Positions 1 through 9,503 of a stretch of 64,000 bases of DNA are shown here, piece by piece. Numbering within the stretch: position 1 is the first letter of the stretch; the number at the start of each line of letters is the position of its first letter. The position numbers and the translations under genes are program-made. The notes below the pieces were generated by a model. That model was not told the origin of the DNA. It saw only the letters and a list, made by a program, of their open reading frames with translations, and ran no database searches. The DNA lies in assembly GCA_023460855.1 (NCBI GenBank), contig JAEWOS010000020.1:62001-126000 (forward strand), given 5' to 3'. Source of the stretch: Bacteroidota bacterium. Lineage in GTDB: Bacteria > Bacteroidota > Bacteroidia > Flavobacteriales > Weeksellaceae.

Positions 1-2078
1 AGCACAGGATCGTAGTACGAACCGGTCGATTTATATCCGTACAGGTCGACATTGGCCATAATTTTCCACCAGCTCAGTAAGTCTGCAGTAGCATTCAGGT
101 CCAGGCCATAGCTCGATTCAGTACCGATGTTGTAAGGCCTTGATGTAAAACTGCCCGGTCCATCCTGAAATACCACCATCTGAATTTCATTTTCCGTATG
201 TTTATAATACAGCGTAGGATTTATCGTGAAATTCTTTTTCTGAATAGCATACCCGAGTTCAAAGGAGTTGGTGTACTGCGGATTCAGATCAGGGTTACCC
301 ATGAATTTGTTTCGGTTATCGTTGAATGATGAGAAGGGCACCAGGAACCAGGATCTTGGTCTTCTGATTCGTCTGGAATAATTAAGCAAAAGCTGATTGT
401 TATTTTCGCCGATATCATAACTCAGGAATGCGCTCGGGAAAAAGCCGAGATAATCTTTCTTGATATCTGCATTTGCTCCGATTTGATCGTTAAAAACTAC
501 ACCAATGTCCGAATGTTCAGCCCTTAAACCAAGCTGATATCCGAATCTGTCGATTTTACTTCTGAACTGCGCGTAAGCCGCGTTGATCGTTTCTTTATAA
601 ATCGTGTTGCTTGTAAAGTCCGGAAGTACGGTGAAATTTACATCATCTAAAGATTCCTCAACCCGGTAATCGTAGTCGTTTACGTTACGGTCAATCCGGT
701 AACCAGCTTCAAGTTTGGAGTTTTCACCGATCGGTAATTCATAATCCACCTTTCCGATAATCGTTTTGTTGGTGGTGTACTGGTCTATTAAATTTCGCAG
801 TACGAATGAACCGTTTTCAGTTTCACGTACTCTTGAAAAATCATCATTTTTGCTGTTCTGAATACTGAAAGACGTATAAATCATCTGTCCTTCATCATCA
901 ATTTTATGGTCGAGACCGATGTCTCCCTGCCACGAGAAATTATTTCCTGAACCCTCGCTGTATCGTCCCGTCGAAGCTAAAAGGCTGTTTCCTCCGTCAT
1001 ATGAGAAATAATCTACATCACCCGTGCTTTCATTATCCGAATGGCGCACCATTCCCGAAAGATTAAATGCCGTTCGGTCGGTAATATCCACCGTAAATCC
1101 TGCGTTTGCATTATAGAATCTGTTTTCGGAATTGGAAATACTCTCCTGATCTTCAAAACGTGTCACCTGATTGTTCGCATCAAAAAACCTTGTTTTGGTT
1201 TTGCTTACACCGCGTCTTTCATTGTAACCTCCGCCGCCGTTCAGGAACCACGTCCAGTTTCCGCGACGCCAGCTTAAGTTGGTGTTCAGGTTGGTGCTCG
1301 GAAGATAGCCTACAGAACCTGTAACACTTCCGTTAAAGCCCATTCCTTTTGCTTTTTTCAGGATGATATTCAGAATACCGGCAGTTCCCGACGCTTCAAA
1401 TTTTGAAGAAGGATTGGTAATTACCTCAATTCTTTCAATCTGATCTGCAGGAATCGACTGCAATGCATTGGCGCCACTGTCAATTCCGAGCAGTGAAGAC
1501 GGTTTACCGTTAATTAGAAAACGTACGTTGGAATTTCCTCTCATCGAAACCGTTCCGTCGGTATCTACAGCAACAGAAGGTACATTGCTCAGCACATCCT
1601 GAAGATTACCGCCTTTGCTGATAACATCCTGCGAAGGATCGTACACTTTTTTATCGAGTTCCACTCTGTAAGGCCGCGTTGTTGCAGTGATTACAACGCC
1701 TTCAATTTCCTGAGTTTTCAGTGCGGTGGATGAAGTTTCGGGTTCCAGTACGATATTTTCCAGCCGTCCTCCGGTAATATTGCGTTCTGCCGTATATTTT
1801 TTGAAATCGATGGCATCAACCGTTACCGTATAATCTCCGGGCATTAGTTGTACGGTATAATTACCGTTTTCATCGGTAAGCGCTGCATCGCTGTACAGCA
1901 TATTTATTTTGCTGCTGAAGTTGATCGATGCGTAAGGCATTGGCTGATTCTGGCTGTCGACGATGGTACCGCTGACCGTAGTTTTTTCCTGTGCAAATGC
2001 GAGGGTTGCAGCGGTAACGGTAAGGGTAAGAGCAAGTGATTTTCTGGTAATCAGACGTACGATTTCTGTTTTAGTCAT
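1..2078 (-). CDS. TonB-dependent receptor / outer-membrane beta-barrel family protein (3' end outside window)
   Basis: The frame is open from an ATG at 2078 down to base 1, giving about 692 codons with no stop, so the C-terminus lies outside the window. A signal peptide ends near AFAQ (about residue 30). A carboxypeptidase-regulatory-like beta domain follows (about 35-110, with GTIVDSQNQPMPYASI), then a plug domain (about 125-230, with LQDVLSNVPSV, VSMRGNSNVRFLINGKPS and ASGTAGILNI). The rest is aromatic-rich alternating strand sequence of a barrel. This architecture matches the Bacteroidota outer-membrane beta-barrel family related to TonB receptors. The protein would sit in the outer membrane and import an unknown ligand using TonB energy. 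No SusD-like partner is visible on the readable side. The family call is firm; the substrate is unknown. Confidence 0.9.
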   Translation of the reverse strand, partial: MTKTEIVRLITRKSLALTLTVTAATLAFAQEKTTVSGTIVDSQNQPMPYASINFSSKINMLYSDAALTDENGNYTVQLMPGDYTVTVDAIDFKKYTAERNITGGRLENIVLEPETSSTALKTQEIEGVVITATTRPYRVELDKKVYDPSQDVISKGGNLQDVLSNVPSVAVDTDGTVSMRGNSNVRFLINGKPSSLLGIDSGANALQSIPADQIERIEVITNPSSKFEASGTAGILNIILKKAKGMGFNGSVTGSVGYLPSTNLNTNLSWRRGNWTWFLNGGGGYNERRGVSKTKTRFFDANNQVTRFEDQESISNSENRFYNANAGFTVDITDRTAFNLSGMVRHSDNESTGDVDYFSYDGGNSLLASTGRYSEGSGNNFSWQGDIGLDHKIDDEGQMIYTSFSIQNSKNDDFSRVRETENGSFVLRNLIDQYTTNKTIIGKVDYELPIGENSKLEAGYRIDRNVNDYDYRVEESLDDVNFTVLPDFTSNTIYKETINAAYAQFRSKIDRFGYQLGLRAEHSDIGVVFNDQIGANADIKKDYLGFFPSAFLSYDIGENNNQLLLNYSRRIRRPRSWFLVPFSSFNDNRNKFMGNPDLNPQYTNSFELGYAIQKKNFTINPTLYYKHTENEIQMVVFQDGPGSFTSRPYNIGTESSYGLDLNATADLLSWWKIMANVDLYGYKSTGSYYDPV

Positions 2079-2243
2079 ACTGGAGTTTTAACTTTGCAAA
2101 GAAACTGCTAAAACCGCGTTCCGGTTTTATATTTTTTGCAATAAATATTGTGCTATTTTAAATTATCTTAAATGTTTATACCCGATTAGAGTAGAAAATC
2201 GGTAAAAAGTTACATTCAAAACTGTTAAAATTTTGCTAAATCT

Positions 2244-3278
2244 TTATTTAATGTTCTTAGAGTTCAGCCATTCCTGATAATCTCTGGCGTTTTTCGCATG
2301 CTCTGTATCGCTGGCAGTGAATCTGTGGAAGCCGAACTTGTCGGGATCTGCAGCCATAAAAATATAATTGTGCTGTTCGGGATTCAGAACCGCATCAACG
2401 GAATTTTTATCTGTAATACAAATCGGTCCTGGTGGAATTCCGGCATTTGCGTATGTGTTGTAAGGTGAAGGATGTCTTAAATGTCTGTACAGTACTCTGC
2501 GGATTGGCGTGGTGAAATTAGTGTCCTTGTTAATTGCGTAAATTACGGTAGGATCACTCTGCAGTTTCATGCCTTTTCTGTAGCGGTTCAGGTAAAGTCC
2601 GGCAATCGTTTTCATTTCATCCGGTTTGCCGCCGCTTTCCTTGTAAACGATGGAGGCAAGTGCGTAAATCTGATCACGCGTGAGTCCGCTCGACTTTTCT
2701 TTTGCGATTCTCTCGGCAGTCCAGAATTCTTTATACTGATCATCGAATTTCTTGAAGAACTCGTCTGGTTTTACCGTCCAGAAAAAGTTGTAGGTGTCCA
2801 CAAAGAAATATTTCTTGAGGTCTTCCGCATTTTTATATCCGCGCTCAACTGCTATTTTATTCAGGGCGTTTACAAAACGCAGTGAATCCACTTCGGTTTT
2901 GCGTGCAACGCGGCCCACCATCTGATAAACATCCCCGAAATCGCCGATTCTGAACGTGTTCTCCGTCTGGTTTCCGGCTTTAATCATGTTAACGAGATCG
3001 GTGTTGTTGGTTCCGCTTTTCACACGGTATCTTCCGGGATGAAAGTAGCGGTCCATATTTTTATCGAGTGCCACTGCTTCAAAAGCTTCCCTGTCCTGTA
3101 CATACGGTCCGATGGAATCCAGGATCTGCCTGAAGTTTGCTCCGGTCGGAACATGGAAATATCCTTCCTTCTCCACATTATCCGAGAAATATTTCTTGTA
3201 ATAATTATATCCGAAATAACCTCCGATCAGCAGTGCCAGCGCGGCGATTACACCAATAATTGAACAACCTTTTTTCAT
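2244..3278 (-). CDS. mltG: endolytic transglycosylase MltG
   Basis: This is an inner-membrane lytic transglycosylase that cleaves nascent glycan strands and is thought to terminate peptidoglycan polymerisation. One N-terminal membrane segment (about residues 5-25 from the chosen start) precedes a periplasmic YceG domain. The catalytic-glutamate motif ALASIVYKESGG (Glu about 214) is present, as is the family signature SPYNTYANAGIPPGPI near the C-terminus. I chose the ATG at 3278 because it places the basic KKG directly before the membrane helix; an upstream ATG at 3317 would add 13 residues. The length of 344 residues fits the family. It lies 80 bases downstream of dapF on the same strand, so the two cell-wall genes are probably co-transcribed. 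Confidence 0.93.
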   Translation of the reverse strand: MKKGCSIIGVIAALALLIGGYFGYNYYKKYFSDNVEKEGYFHVPTGANFRQILDSIGPYVQDREAFEAVALDKNMDRYFHPGRYRVKSGTNNTDLVNMIKAGNQTENTFRIGDFGDVYQMVGRVARKTEVDSLRFVNALNKIAVERGYKNAEDLKKYFFVDTYNFFWTVKPDEFFKKFDDQYKEFWTAERIAKEKSSGLTRDQIYALASIVYKESGGKPDEMKTIAGLYLNRYRKGMKLQSDPTVIYAINKDTNFTTPIRRVLYRHLRHPSPYNTYANAGIPPGPICITDKNSVDAVLNPEQHNYIFMAADPDKFGFHRFTASDTEHAKNARDYQEWLNSKNIK

Positions 3279-3358
3279 AATTTTCTGAGCGAAATAGTAC
3301 GGAGAAAGTTTCCGCAATTTATTTTTTTCTGAACGGCGGGTTTTTCTTATCCGCGATT

Positions 3359-4144
3359 CTAAATATTTATTTTTCCATTAAAAACCATTTTTGCCGGACC
3401 TTCCAGCCAGACATCGGTAAATCTGCCATCCTGTTTTTTTGCATACACCTTCAGATTTCCGCCGAGCACTTTGATCCGCACTTCATCCAGATTCTGCTGT
3501 TCCATCCAGGTCAGCGCAGCAGCTGTAACGCCGGTTCCGCAACTGTACGTTTCGTCTTCCACGCCGCGTTCGTAAGTTCTTACAAACAACTCCTGTTCAG
3601 ACAAAGGCTGCACAAAATTCACATTGATTCCTTCCGCCGCATAATTCTCCGAGTTCCGGATACGCTTTCCTTCACCGAATACATCTGTATTTTCCACATT
3701 TTCCACGAATTTCACGTAATGCGGCGAACCCGTATTCAAAACGAACGATTCCCCGTCTTTTCTTGCGGTTTCAACATCGATCATTTTCAGTTTAATTTCT
3801 GAACCGTTCACTTCGCCTTCATGCGCACCGTCGATTGCGTTAAAGTGGCAGCGGTCTTCAAAAATGTTCAGAAAATGGGCAAATGCCACGATACATCTCC
3901 CGCCGTTTCCGCACATCGTGCTTTCGCGTCCGTCGGAATTGTAGTACACCATTTTAAAATCGAAGCGTGCGGCATCGTCATCATTTTCAAGCAGGATCAG
4001 TCCGTCTCCGCCAATTCCGAAACGTCTGTCGCAGAGTTTCAGGATCAGATTTTCTTCTTTCGGAAACTGCAGGTCGCGGTTATCGATCATCACAAAATCG
4101 TTCCCTGTTCCCTGATATTTATAAAACTGAATGCTGTGGTCCAT
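3359..4144 (-). CDS. dapF: diaminopimelate epimerase
   Basis: This cofactor-independent epimerase converts LL- to meso-diaminopimelate, the last shared step toward lysine and the peptidoglycan cross-linking residue. Both halves of the pseudosymmetric fold show their catalytic cysteines: STMCGNGGRC (Cys78) and YSCGTGVTAAA (Cys202), counted from the ATG at 4144. The N-terminal YQGTGNDFVMID motif is also typical. I prefer 4144 over the longer reading from 4177, because the family begins a few residues before the first strand, IQFYKYQGTGND. The length of 261 residues is normal. mltG follows downstream, giving a small cell-wall operon. Confidence 0.95.
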   Translation of the reverse strand: MDHSIQFYKYQGTGNDFVMIDNRDLQFPKEENLILKLCDRRFGIGGDGLILLENDDDAARFDFKMVYYNSDGRESTMCGNGGRCIVAFAHFLNIFEDRCHFNAIDGAHEGEVNGSEIKLKMIDVETARKDGESFVLNTGSPHYVKFVENVENTDVFGEGKRIRNSENYAAEGINVNFVQPLSEQELFVRTYERGVEDETYSCGTGVTAAALTWMEQQNLDEVRIKVLGGNLKVYAKKQDGRFTDVWLEGPAKMVFNGKINI

Positions 4145-4597
4145 ACGGTAAAAAGCAGATTCGGCGTAAATGCGCAAAATCAGCGTGCAAAATTACGCAT
4201 TAACCGTGGTTGGTGATGTTAAATAAATCACAAAAAAATGAACATTGAATTGCTGTGACTTTTATTTGTTGATATATTTGGATATTTAATGAAAGATTTT
4301 TATTGAGTAAATCAAAATAAATGAGCGTTCCATACTAAATCAAAAAAGGTGCTGATTCGCGTATATTTTAATTATTACAAAATTTCATTCTGAAATTGTC
4401 ATTCACTTTGAGAAGAAAATTAGCGCAGCAGAGTTAATATCAATTAAGAACGAAAGCAATTTTATCCAGAGAAATTTATAGAATTCGAAGAAAAAGGTAA
4501 TTCCTGACTTTGCCTTAATCCATAAGTAGGTGAGATTTACTTGGATTTAATTCATGGAGCCAAATAAATATCCCTCAAAATTCATATCTGATAACCT
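4145..4597. other. AT-rich intergenic region without a recognised gene
   Basis: About 450 bases separate the divergent dapF and mrr-like genes. I see no convincing ORF, RNA gene or repeat here. The stretch is visibly more AT-rich than the genes to its left, and this composition continues into the restriction gene. A TATATTTG sequence at 4273-4280 matches the Bacteroidota -7 consensus but lies more than 300 bases from the next start codon, so I do not assign it. Confidence 0.5.
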
Positions 4598-5482
4598 ATG
4601 ACACAAGAAATCCCGAAATTCTACGAAACCTTCAATCCGGTGCTGGAAACACTACAGACTAACGATAATATATCTCGTGCTCATTTACGTGAAATTGTAA
4701 TTAAGAATTATTACTCGCACATTCCGCAACATTTGCTTGAGCAAAAAATAAAAAGTGGTGATGTGCTTATTCATAATAGAATTAATTGGGGAATTTCTTA
4801 TCTTAAACAAGCAGGTTTCTTAATACATCCGAAAAGAGGTGTTGTAAAACTAACTGAAAAAGGAATTAATCACAAAAATAAAGTTACACTGCAATTGGTT
4901 AAACAGGAAATAGAAAAATTAAATCCATTTACTGATTCGAAAACGAAGAAAACTATTGTTGACGAAGACGTAAAAGAAGAAACTCCGGAGGACTTGATCA
5001 ATGAGGGTTTTTCTCAAATAGAAAAAGAAGTGAAGAAGGATCTTTTGGACAGATTAAAATCTATGGATCCTTACTACTTTGAAAAGGTCATACTAATACT
5101 GTTGAAAAAAATGGGATATGGAGAATTTATTGAAACTTCTAAATCTTCAGATGGGGGAATAGACGGGATAATTAATGAAGACAAACTTGGATTGGATAAG
5201 ATCTACATTCAGGCAAAACGCTTTACTGAAAATAAGGTGAGAGAAAAAGAAATACGTAATTTTATAGGAGCAATGAGCGGTGATACTAATAAAGGTGTTT
5301 TTGTTACCACTTCATTATTTGATAAAGGTGCAGAAGAGAAGGCTAGAAAGGCACACCACAAAATAATATTAATCGATGGGTTTAAACTTGTTGATTTGAT
5401 GCATGAAAATAATGTTGGGATTCAAATAAAATCAACTTACGAAGTGAAGCAGATAGATGAAGACTTTTTTATAGAGCAGTAA
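4598..5482 (+). CDS. Mrr-type restriction endonuclease
   Basis: The 294-residue protein has two parts. An N-terminal winged-helix Mrr_N-like domain covers about residues 5-95 (WGISYLKQAGFLIHPKRGVVKLTEKG). A C-terminal Mrr catalytic domain of the PD-(D/E)XK superfamily covers about 150-280. Its active-site line reads SSDGGIDG (Asp185) followed by IYIQAKRF (Gln205-Ala-Lys207), the QxK variant seen in Mrr enzymes. Such proteins cut DNA carrying foreign methylation and are type IV restriction systems. There is no neighbouring methyltransferase, consistent with stand-alone type IV activity. Low GC relative to adjacent housekeeping genes suggests horizontal acquisition, which is an inference from base composition judged by eye. 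Confidence 0.85.
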   Translation: MTQEIPKFYETFNPVLETLQTNDNISRAHLREIVIKNYYSHIPQHLLEQKIKSGDVLIHNRINWGISYLKQAGFLIHPKRGVVKLTEKGINHKNKVTLQLVKQEIEKLNPFTDSKTKKTIVDEDVKEETPEDLINEGFSQIEKEVKKDLLDRLKSMDPYYFEKVILILLKKMGYGEFIETSKSSDGGIDGIINEDKLGLDKIYIQAKRFTENKVREKEIRNFIGAMSGDTNKGVFVTTSLFDKGAEEKARKAHHKIILIDGFKLVDLMHENNVGIQIKSTYEVKQIDEDFFIEQ

Positions 5483-5495
5483 CAAAGACCAAGGA

Positions 5496-5939
5496 ATGAA
5501 CAGTAATTTTCTTAAACTCACCACAATTCTGTTTCTTTTAATGCTTGCTGTATCCTGCAGAAAGGACGACTGCTTCACGCCGCCCGAACCTGTAGTATTC
5601 GAATTTGTGGATGTCAATAATCAGAATATCCTGCAAAACGGTACCATTGATATAAGCATAATCACGGTGCAGGAAAATACAGGAAACGGAAATTATTACG
5701 GCGTGTCTGTTCGCGCAACAGAAGATCACAAAGTTATTCCCGAAAGAATCGGCCACTTTAACGGCTCCAAAAATTACCTGGTGATACTGAATTTGCCTTC
5801 TCAGGTGAAAACTTTTGAGTTCAATGTGCAATCGTCAGCAATCAACGGTGAATGCACCGGCTACAGAATTGATCAGATCGGTTTTTCTAATGTTACTGCG
5901 ACAACACAACCGGGCTTTTACCGTATTGTGATTGATTAA
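5496..5939 (+). CDS. small predicted lipoprotein of unknown function
   Basis: The 147-residue protein starts with a hydrophobic segment ending in the lipobox LAVSC (Cys about 21), followed by RKDD, so it should be exported and lipid-anchored. The mature part has beta-rich, immunoglobulin-like sequence with no family I recognise and two further cysteines. It begins 13 bases after the Mrr-type gene and could share its transcript, but its richer GC matches the resident genes, so a functional link is doubtful. The opposite-strand reading across it has no protein-like features and was discarded. Confidence 0.7.
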   Translation: MNSNFLKLTTILFLLMLAVSCRKDDCFTPPEPVVFEFVDVNNQNILQNGTIDISIITVQENTGNGNYYGVSVRATEDHKVIPERIGHFNGSKNYLVILNLPSQVKTFEFNVQSSAINGECTGYRIDQIGFSNVTATTQPGFYRIVID

Positions 5940-6041
5940 ACGATTTTTCGGCTTTGTAGAACATTCTTCATCCCCAATAATCACCGGAAATTCAGACAAC
6001 ATCCGCTTCTTGAAATAGCAGCCGCTGAATTTTGATGTCAT

Positions 6042-6710
6042 TTATTCTGCATAATTCCGGATGGATTTTTTCCATTCCCGGTAACCGATGACGGCAAGTA
6101 CCGTGAAAATCAAATACTGCACAGAAGTAATTCCCAGTCCTTTGTAGATGTACATCGGCACAGAAATGACGTCGCCGATGATCCAGAAAATCCAGTTTTC
6201 AATCCGGCGTTTTGCCATGAGCCACATTCCGACCAGAAAAATCGCGGTGGTAAAAACATCGAGCCAGTTTGCCCAGTCCAGATGTTCGAGATTCGGTGAA
6301 ATGCCCGCAAAACTGAATCCGTTATCAATCCAGGGTTTGTAATAATAGATGACGGTTACAAAGACAAGACTGAACACAAACAGCGCTGCTGCAAAAATCC
6401 ACTCTTTGTTTTTAGTCCACGAAACTTCAACGTGTACGTGGTCTTCCGAGTTTGTACTCCATAAAATCCAGCCGTAAATACTCATGATCGTGTAATAGAA
6501 ATTGATCATCATATCGCCGAGTAGTCCGAAATTGTACAGGATATAGACAAAAAGCGCTGTTGAAATTATTCCAGTCGGGTAAACCCAGATATTTTTCCGC
6601 ACTGAAAATATCACACTTAACAGTCCGAAAAAAACCGCTACCGCTTCCAGAACAATCTGCGTCGTGGTATAGGTTTCATACGGTTTCAGAAAGAGATCGT
6701 AAAGATTCAT
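6042..6710 (-). CDS. pnuC: nicotinamide riboside transporter PnuC
   Basis: The 222-residue integral membrane protein has about seven hydrophobic helices and the PnuC-type sequence NIWVYPTGIISTALFVYIL and MSIYGWILWS. Aromatic residues in this family line the riboside path. PnuC takes up nicotinamide riboside by facilitated diffusion, with trapping by a cytosolic kinase, for NAD salvage. In many bacteria pnuC neighbours an NadR-like kinase; none is found here on either side. The start at 6710 is the only ATG near the N-terminus. Family assignment is confident; the substrate could be another B vitamin, because Pnu transporters have diversified. Confidence 0.9.
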   Translation of the reverse strand: MNLYDLFLKPYETYTTTQIVLEAVAVFFGLLSVIFSVRKNIWVYPTGIISTALFVYILYNFGLLGDMMINFYYTIMSIYGWILWSTNSEDHVHVEVSWTKNKEWIFAAALFVFSLVFVTVIYYYKPWIDNGFSFAGISPNLEHLDWANWLDVFTTAIFLVGMWLMAKRRIENWIFWIIGDVISVPMYIYKGLGITSVQYLIFTVLAVIGYREWKKSIRNYAE

Positions 6711-6828
6711 GCGTCAAAGATAAAATAACACGCAGAACATGCATGCAGAGATGTCCGGATTATTGCGGTGAAAACCTCAGGAAAACAAAATAACCGCCCT
6801 CAAAATGTTAATAACTCATAATAATTTA

Positions 6829-6836
6829 TATTTTTG
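6829..6836 (+). promoter_or_regulatory. candidate -7 promoter box
   Basis: TATTTTTG fits the Bacteroidota -7 consensus TAnnTTTG and lies 19 bases before the permease ATG at 6856. No clear -33 TTG element is seen at the usual distance, so support is partial. Confidence 0.4.
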
Positions 6837-6855
6837 AACAACAAAAAAACAATAC

Positions 6856-8322
6856 ATGTCGAATATTTGGAAAACCAAACCTCTGGAAAGACTGATTGCG
6901 GAAGCAAGTGATGAAGAAAAAGGTTTGAAAAAAACGCTCGGAGCTCCGGCTTTGGTTGCGTTGGGAATCGGGGCAATTATCGGAGCCGGATTATTTTCGC
7001 TTACCGGAATTGCAGCTGCAGACAATGCAGGTCCCGCCGTTGTTTACTCTTTTATTCTTGCAGCTTTGGGATGTGCTTTTGCCGGCCTCTGTTATGCTGA
7101 ATTTGCATCGATGATTCCTGTTGCGGGAAGTGCTTATACATATTCCTATGCAACGATGGGAGAATTTATCGCCTGGATTATCGGCTGGGATCTGGTCCTG
7201 GAATATGCGCTCGGAGCAGCGACTGTTGCGGCAAGCTGGTCGCAGTATGTTGCAAAATTTTTGGCAGGTCTTGGCATACAGTTACCCAAGGAAATTCTGT
7301 ACGGACCGTGGGAAGGCGGCATCGTGAATCTGCCGGCGATTCTGATCGTTTTTCTCCTTTCTTTGCTTTTAATTCGTGGAATGCGCGAATCTGCGGTGGC
7401 GAACAACATTCTGGTAATCCTGAAAGTTGCCGTGGTAATTGTGTTTATAGTTCTGGGCTGGAGTTTTATCAATCCTGCGAACCACGAACCTTTTATTCCG
7501 AACAATCCGGGTGAAGAAATGCTGAAAACGGGACAGATCGGTTTCTTTGATTTCTTTAACAGCGATTATTTCGGACATTACGGCTGGAGCGGAATTCTGC
7601 GTGCAGCAGGTGTGGTGTTCTTTGCATTTATCGGTTTTGATGCGGTCAGTACAGCTGCGCAGGAAGCTAAAAATCCACAGCGGAATATGCCAATCGGAAT
7701 TATCGGTTCACTAATCGTTTGTACTATTCTCTATGTATTATTTTCCTACGTTCTTACCGGTTTAGAAAACTATATCAACTTTAAAGGTGATGCGAGTCCG
7801 GTAAATACAGCGTTTGCGCGAACCGGTTATCACTTCCTGAATTCTGCACTGACGATTGCGATTATTGCAGGTTATACGTCGGTGATGCTGGTAATGCTGA
7901 TGGGGCAAAGCCGTGTATTTTATTCAATGAGTATCGACGGACTGCTGCCAAAATTTTTCAGCAAGCTGCACGATAAAAACAGAACACCTTATATCACGAA
8001 TATTATTTTCATGTTCTTTGTGAGTATTTTCGCGGGTTTTGTTCCGGTTTCAGATCTCGGTCATATGGTGAGTATCGGAACGCTGTTCGCATTCTCGCTG
8101 GTTTGCATCGGTGTTATTGTGATGAGAAAAAAACATCCGGAAGCGAAACGCGGTTTCAGGGTTCCTTTGGTTCCGTTTGTGCCGATTCTGGGAGTAATTG
8201 TCTGCGTCGCTTTGATGGCCGGCTTACCGATTGAAAGCTGGGAGCGTCTCGGAATCTGGCTGGCTTTGGGTCTGCTGATTTATTTCGCTTACGGTAAAAG
8301 AAATTCGAAACTGCAGCAATAA
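6856..8322 (+). CDS. APC-family amino acid permease
   Basis: The 488-residue protein has about 12 hydrophobic segments. The first carries the APC signature GIGAIIGAGLFSLTGIAAA, whose glycine-rich unwound helix binds the amino-acid backbone. The remainder resembles the cationic amino acid transporter branch (YfnA/CAT-like), with the conserved block FFAFIGFDAVSTAAQEAKNPQRNMP. It should import amino acids across the inner membrane, probably with protons. A TAnnTTTG box precedes it and a hairpin terminator follows, so it appears to be a single-gene unit. The substrate cannot be decided from sequence. Confidence 0.9.
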   Translation: MSNIWKTKPLERLIAEASDEEKGLKKTLGAPALVALGIGAIIGAGLFSLTGIAAADNAGPAVVYSFILAALGCAFAGLCYAEFASMIPVAGSAYTYSYATMGEFIAWIIGWDLVLEYALGAATVAASWSQYVAKFLAGLGIQLPKEILYGPWEGGIVNLPAILIVFLLSLLLIRGMRESAVANNILVILKVAVVIVFIVLGWSFINPANHEPFIPNNPGEEMLKTGQIGFFDFFNSDYFGHYGWSGILRAAGVVFFAFIGFDAVSTAAQEAKNPQRNMPIGIIGSLIVCTILYVLFSYVLTGLENYINFKGDASPVNTAFARTGYHFLNSALTIAIIAGYTSVMLVMLMGQSRVFYSMSIDGLLPKFFSKLHDKNRTPYITNIIFMFFVSIFAGFVPVSDLGHMVSIGTLFAFSLVCIGVIVMRKKHPEAKRGFRVPLVPFVPILGVIVCVALMAGLPIESWERLGIWLALGLLIYFAYGKRNSKLQQ

Positions 8323-8342
8323 TCCGCTGACAATTTTATATG

Positions 8343-8372
8343 AATCCGTCTTAAATGAGAGACGGATTTTTT
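8343..8372 (+). terminator. rho-independent terminator of the permease gene
   Basis: The stem AATCCGTC (8343-8350) pairs with GACGGATT (8361-8368), can extend by two weaker pairs, and runs into six T residues (8367-8372). It lies 20 bases after the permease stop codon. Confidence 0.85.
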
Positions 8373-8392
8373 ATTCTTAGAAAAATTTTGGG

Positions 8393-9406
8393 ATGAGGTT
8401 TTTATCTTTATTAATGGTGCTGTCAGCGGTTTTTGTTCAGGCACAATCAGTTACTTTTACCAGTTTGCTGAATGACAAAATCAGTATCCGCGCGATTGAA
8501 ATCTGGAAAGGCAGGGTGTATTATTCCGGCTCCGATTCCAAATTCGGATACGTTCATCTGAAAAATCCTGCCGACAAAAAACAGTTCAGGCTTTCGGAGA
8601 AAAAGCTGCAGTTCCGAACGCTTGCTCAGGACAGAAATGTGTTTTATGCGATCAGTATTGAAAGTCCGGCATATTTCTACAGAATCAGTAAAAAAGATTT
8701 TTCCTACAGAAATATTTATACCGATCACGACAAAAATGCGTTCTATGATGCGCTGATTTATTCAAATGGAATGTTTTACACCTTTAGCGATCCGAACGAA
8801 GATCTGCATCTGAAATTTGCGGAGTTTAATTATTTTGAAAATCAGTTTGTCGCTAAATATTACAAAGAACCCAAACTGTACGAAGGTGAAGCTGCTTTTG
8901 CCGCAAGCAATACCAATCTTGCTGCTTCAAGAAATTATATCTGGCTTGCAACCGGCGGCAAGAAATCGAGAATCTGGCGTTTGAACCGGAAAACCAGAAT
9001 TTTTGAATCATTTGAAGTGCCTGTAATTCAGGGAACTTCTTCTCAGGGTATTTATTCGATCGATTTTTTTAAAGATCAGTTCGGAATTGCTGTGGGCGGC
9101 GATTACACGGTTCAGGATGGAAACATCAATAATATTGCAACCACTTTTGATGCCGGAAAAACCTGGCAGATTCAGGCTTCCGGCAATAATGCGGGTTATT
9201 CCACCTGCGTGAAAATCCGGCCGGGTTCCAAAGGAAAAGAAATCCTGGCAATCGGCGACCGGCATATTTCTTATTCAAGTGATTACGGAAAATCGTGGAA
9301 GAAATTATCCGACGAAAAAGGCTTTTACGTCTGCGAATGGATCAACCGGAACACCGTTGTTTTAGCAGGAAAGGACCGGATTGTAAAGATGGATTTCAGA
9401 GATTAA
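8393..9406 (+). CDS. exported beta-propeller protein with Asp-box (BNR-like) repeats
   Basis: The 337-residue protein has a signal peptide (cut after VFVQAQ, about residue 18) and then a repetitive beta-strand pattern. At least two Asp-box motifs are visible in the C-terminal half: TTFDAGKTWQ and YSSDYGKSWK. These occur in sialidase/BNR, YCF48-like and VPS10-like propellers. Flavobacterial relatives are often labelled 'oxidoreductase', but I see no cofactor motif and would not use that name. It is probably periplasmic or outer-surface; function unknown. Confidence 0.7.
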   Translation: MRFLSLLMVLSAVFVQAQSVTFTSLLNDKISIRAIEIWKGRVYYSGSDSKFGYVHLKNPADKKQFRLSEKKLQFRTLAQDRNVFYAISIESPAYFYRISKKDFSYRNIYTDHDKNAFYDALIYSNGMFYTFSDPNEDLHLKFAEFNYFENQFVAKYYKEPKLYEGEAAFAASNTNLAASRNYIWLATGGKKSRIWRLNRKTRIFESFEVPVIQGTSSQGIYSIDFFKDQFGIAVGGDYTVQDGNINNIATTFDAGKTWQIQASGNNAGYSTCVKIRPGSKGKEILAIGDRHISYSSDYGKSWKKLSDEKGFYVCEWINRNTVVLAGKDRIVKMDFRD

Positions 9407-9491
9407 GTTATTCAAAATATCCTGAAATTCCGGAACTGAAGAATTACACTGTATTTTCACTATTGCAGGTTCGTGCTCTTTTTTTAATCCT

Positions 9492-9499
9492 TATTTTTG
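9492..9499 (+). promoter_or_regulatory. candidate -7 box placing the hemN transcript start at its ATG
   Basis: TATTTTTG matches TAnnTTTG and ends only four bases before the hemN ATG (9504). If transcription starts about five to seven bases after the box, the message would have essentially no 5' leader. A TTG at 9463-9465 is upstream but at a longer spacing than usual. Confidence 0.45.
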
Positions 9500-9503
9500 C
9501 AGC

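Noticed and set aside
5835..6041. 68-codon minus-strand frame directly after pnuC
   Set aside because: It starts right at the pnuC stop but overlaps the end of the lipoprotein gene on the other strand and resembles no PnuC-linked kinase.
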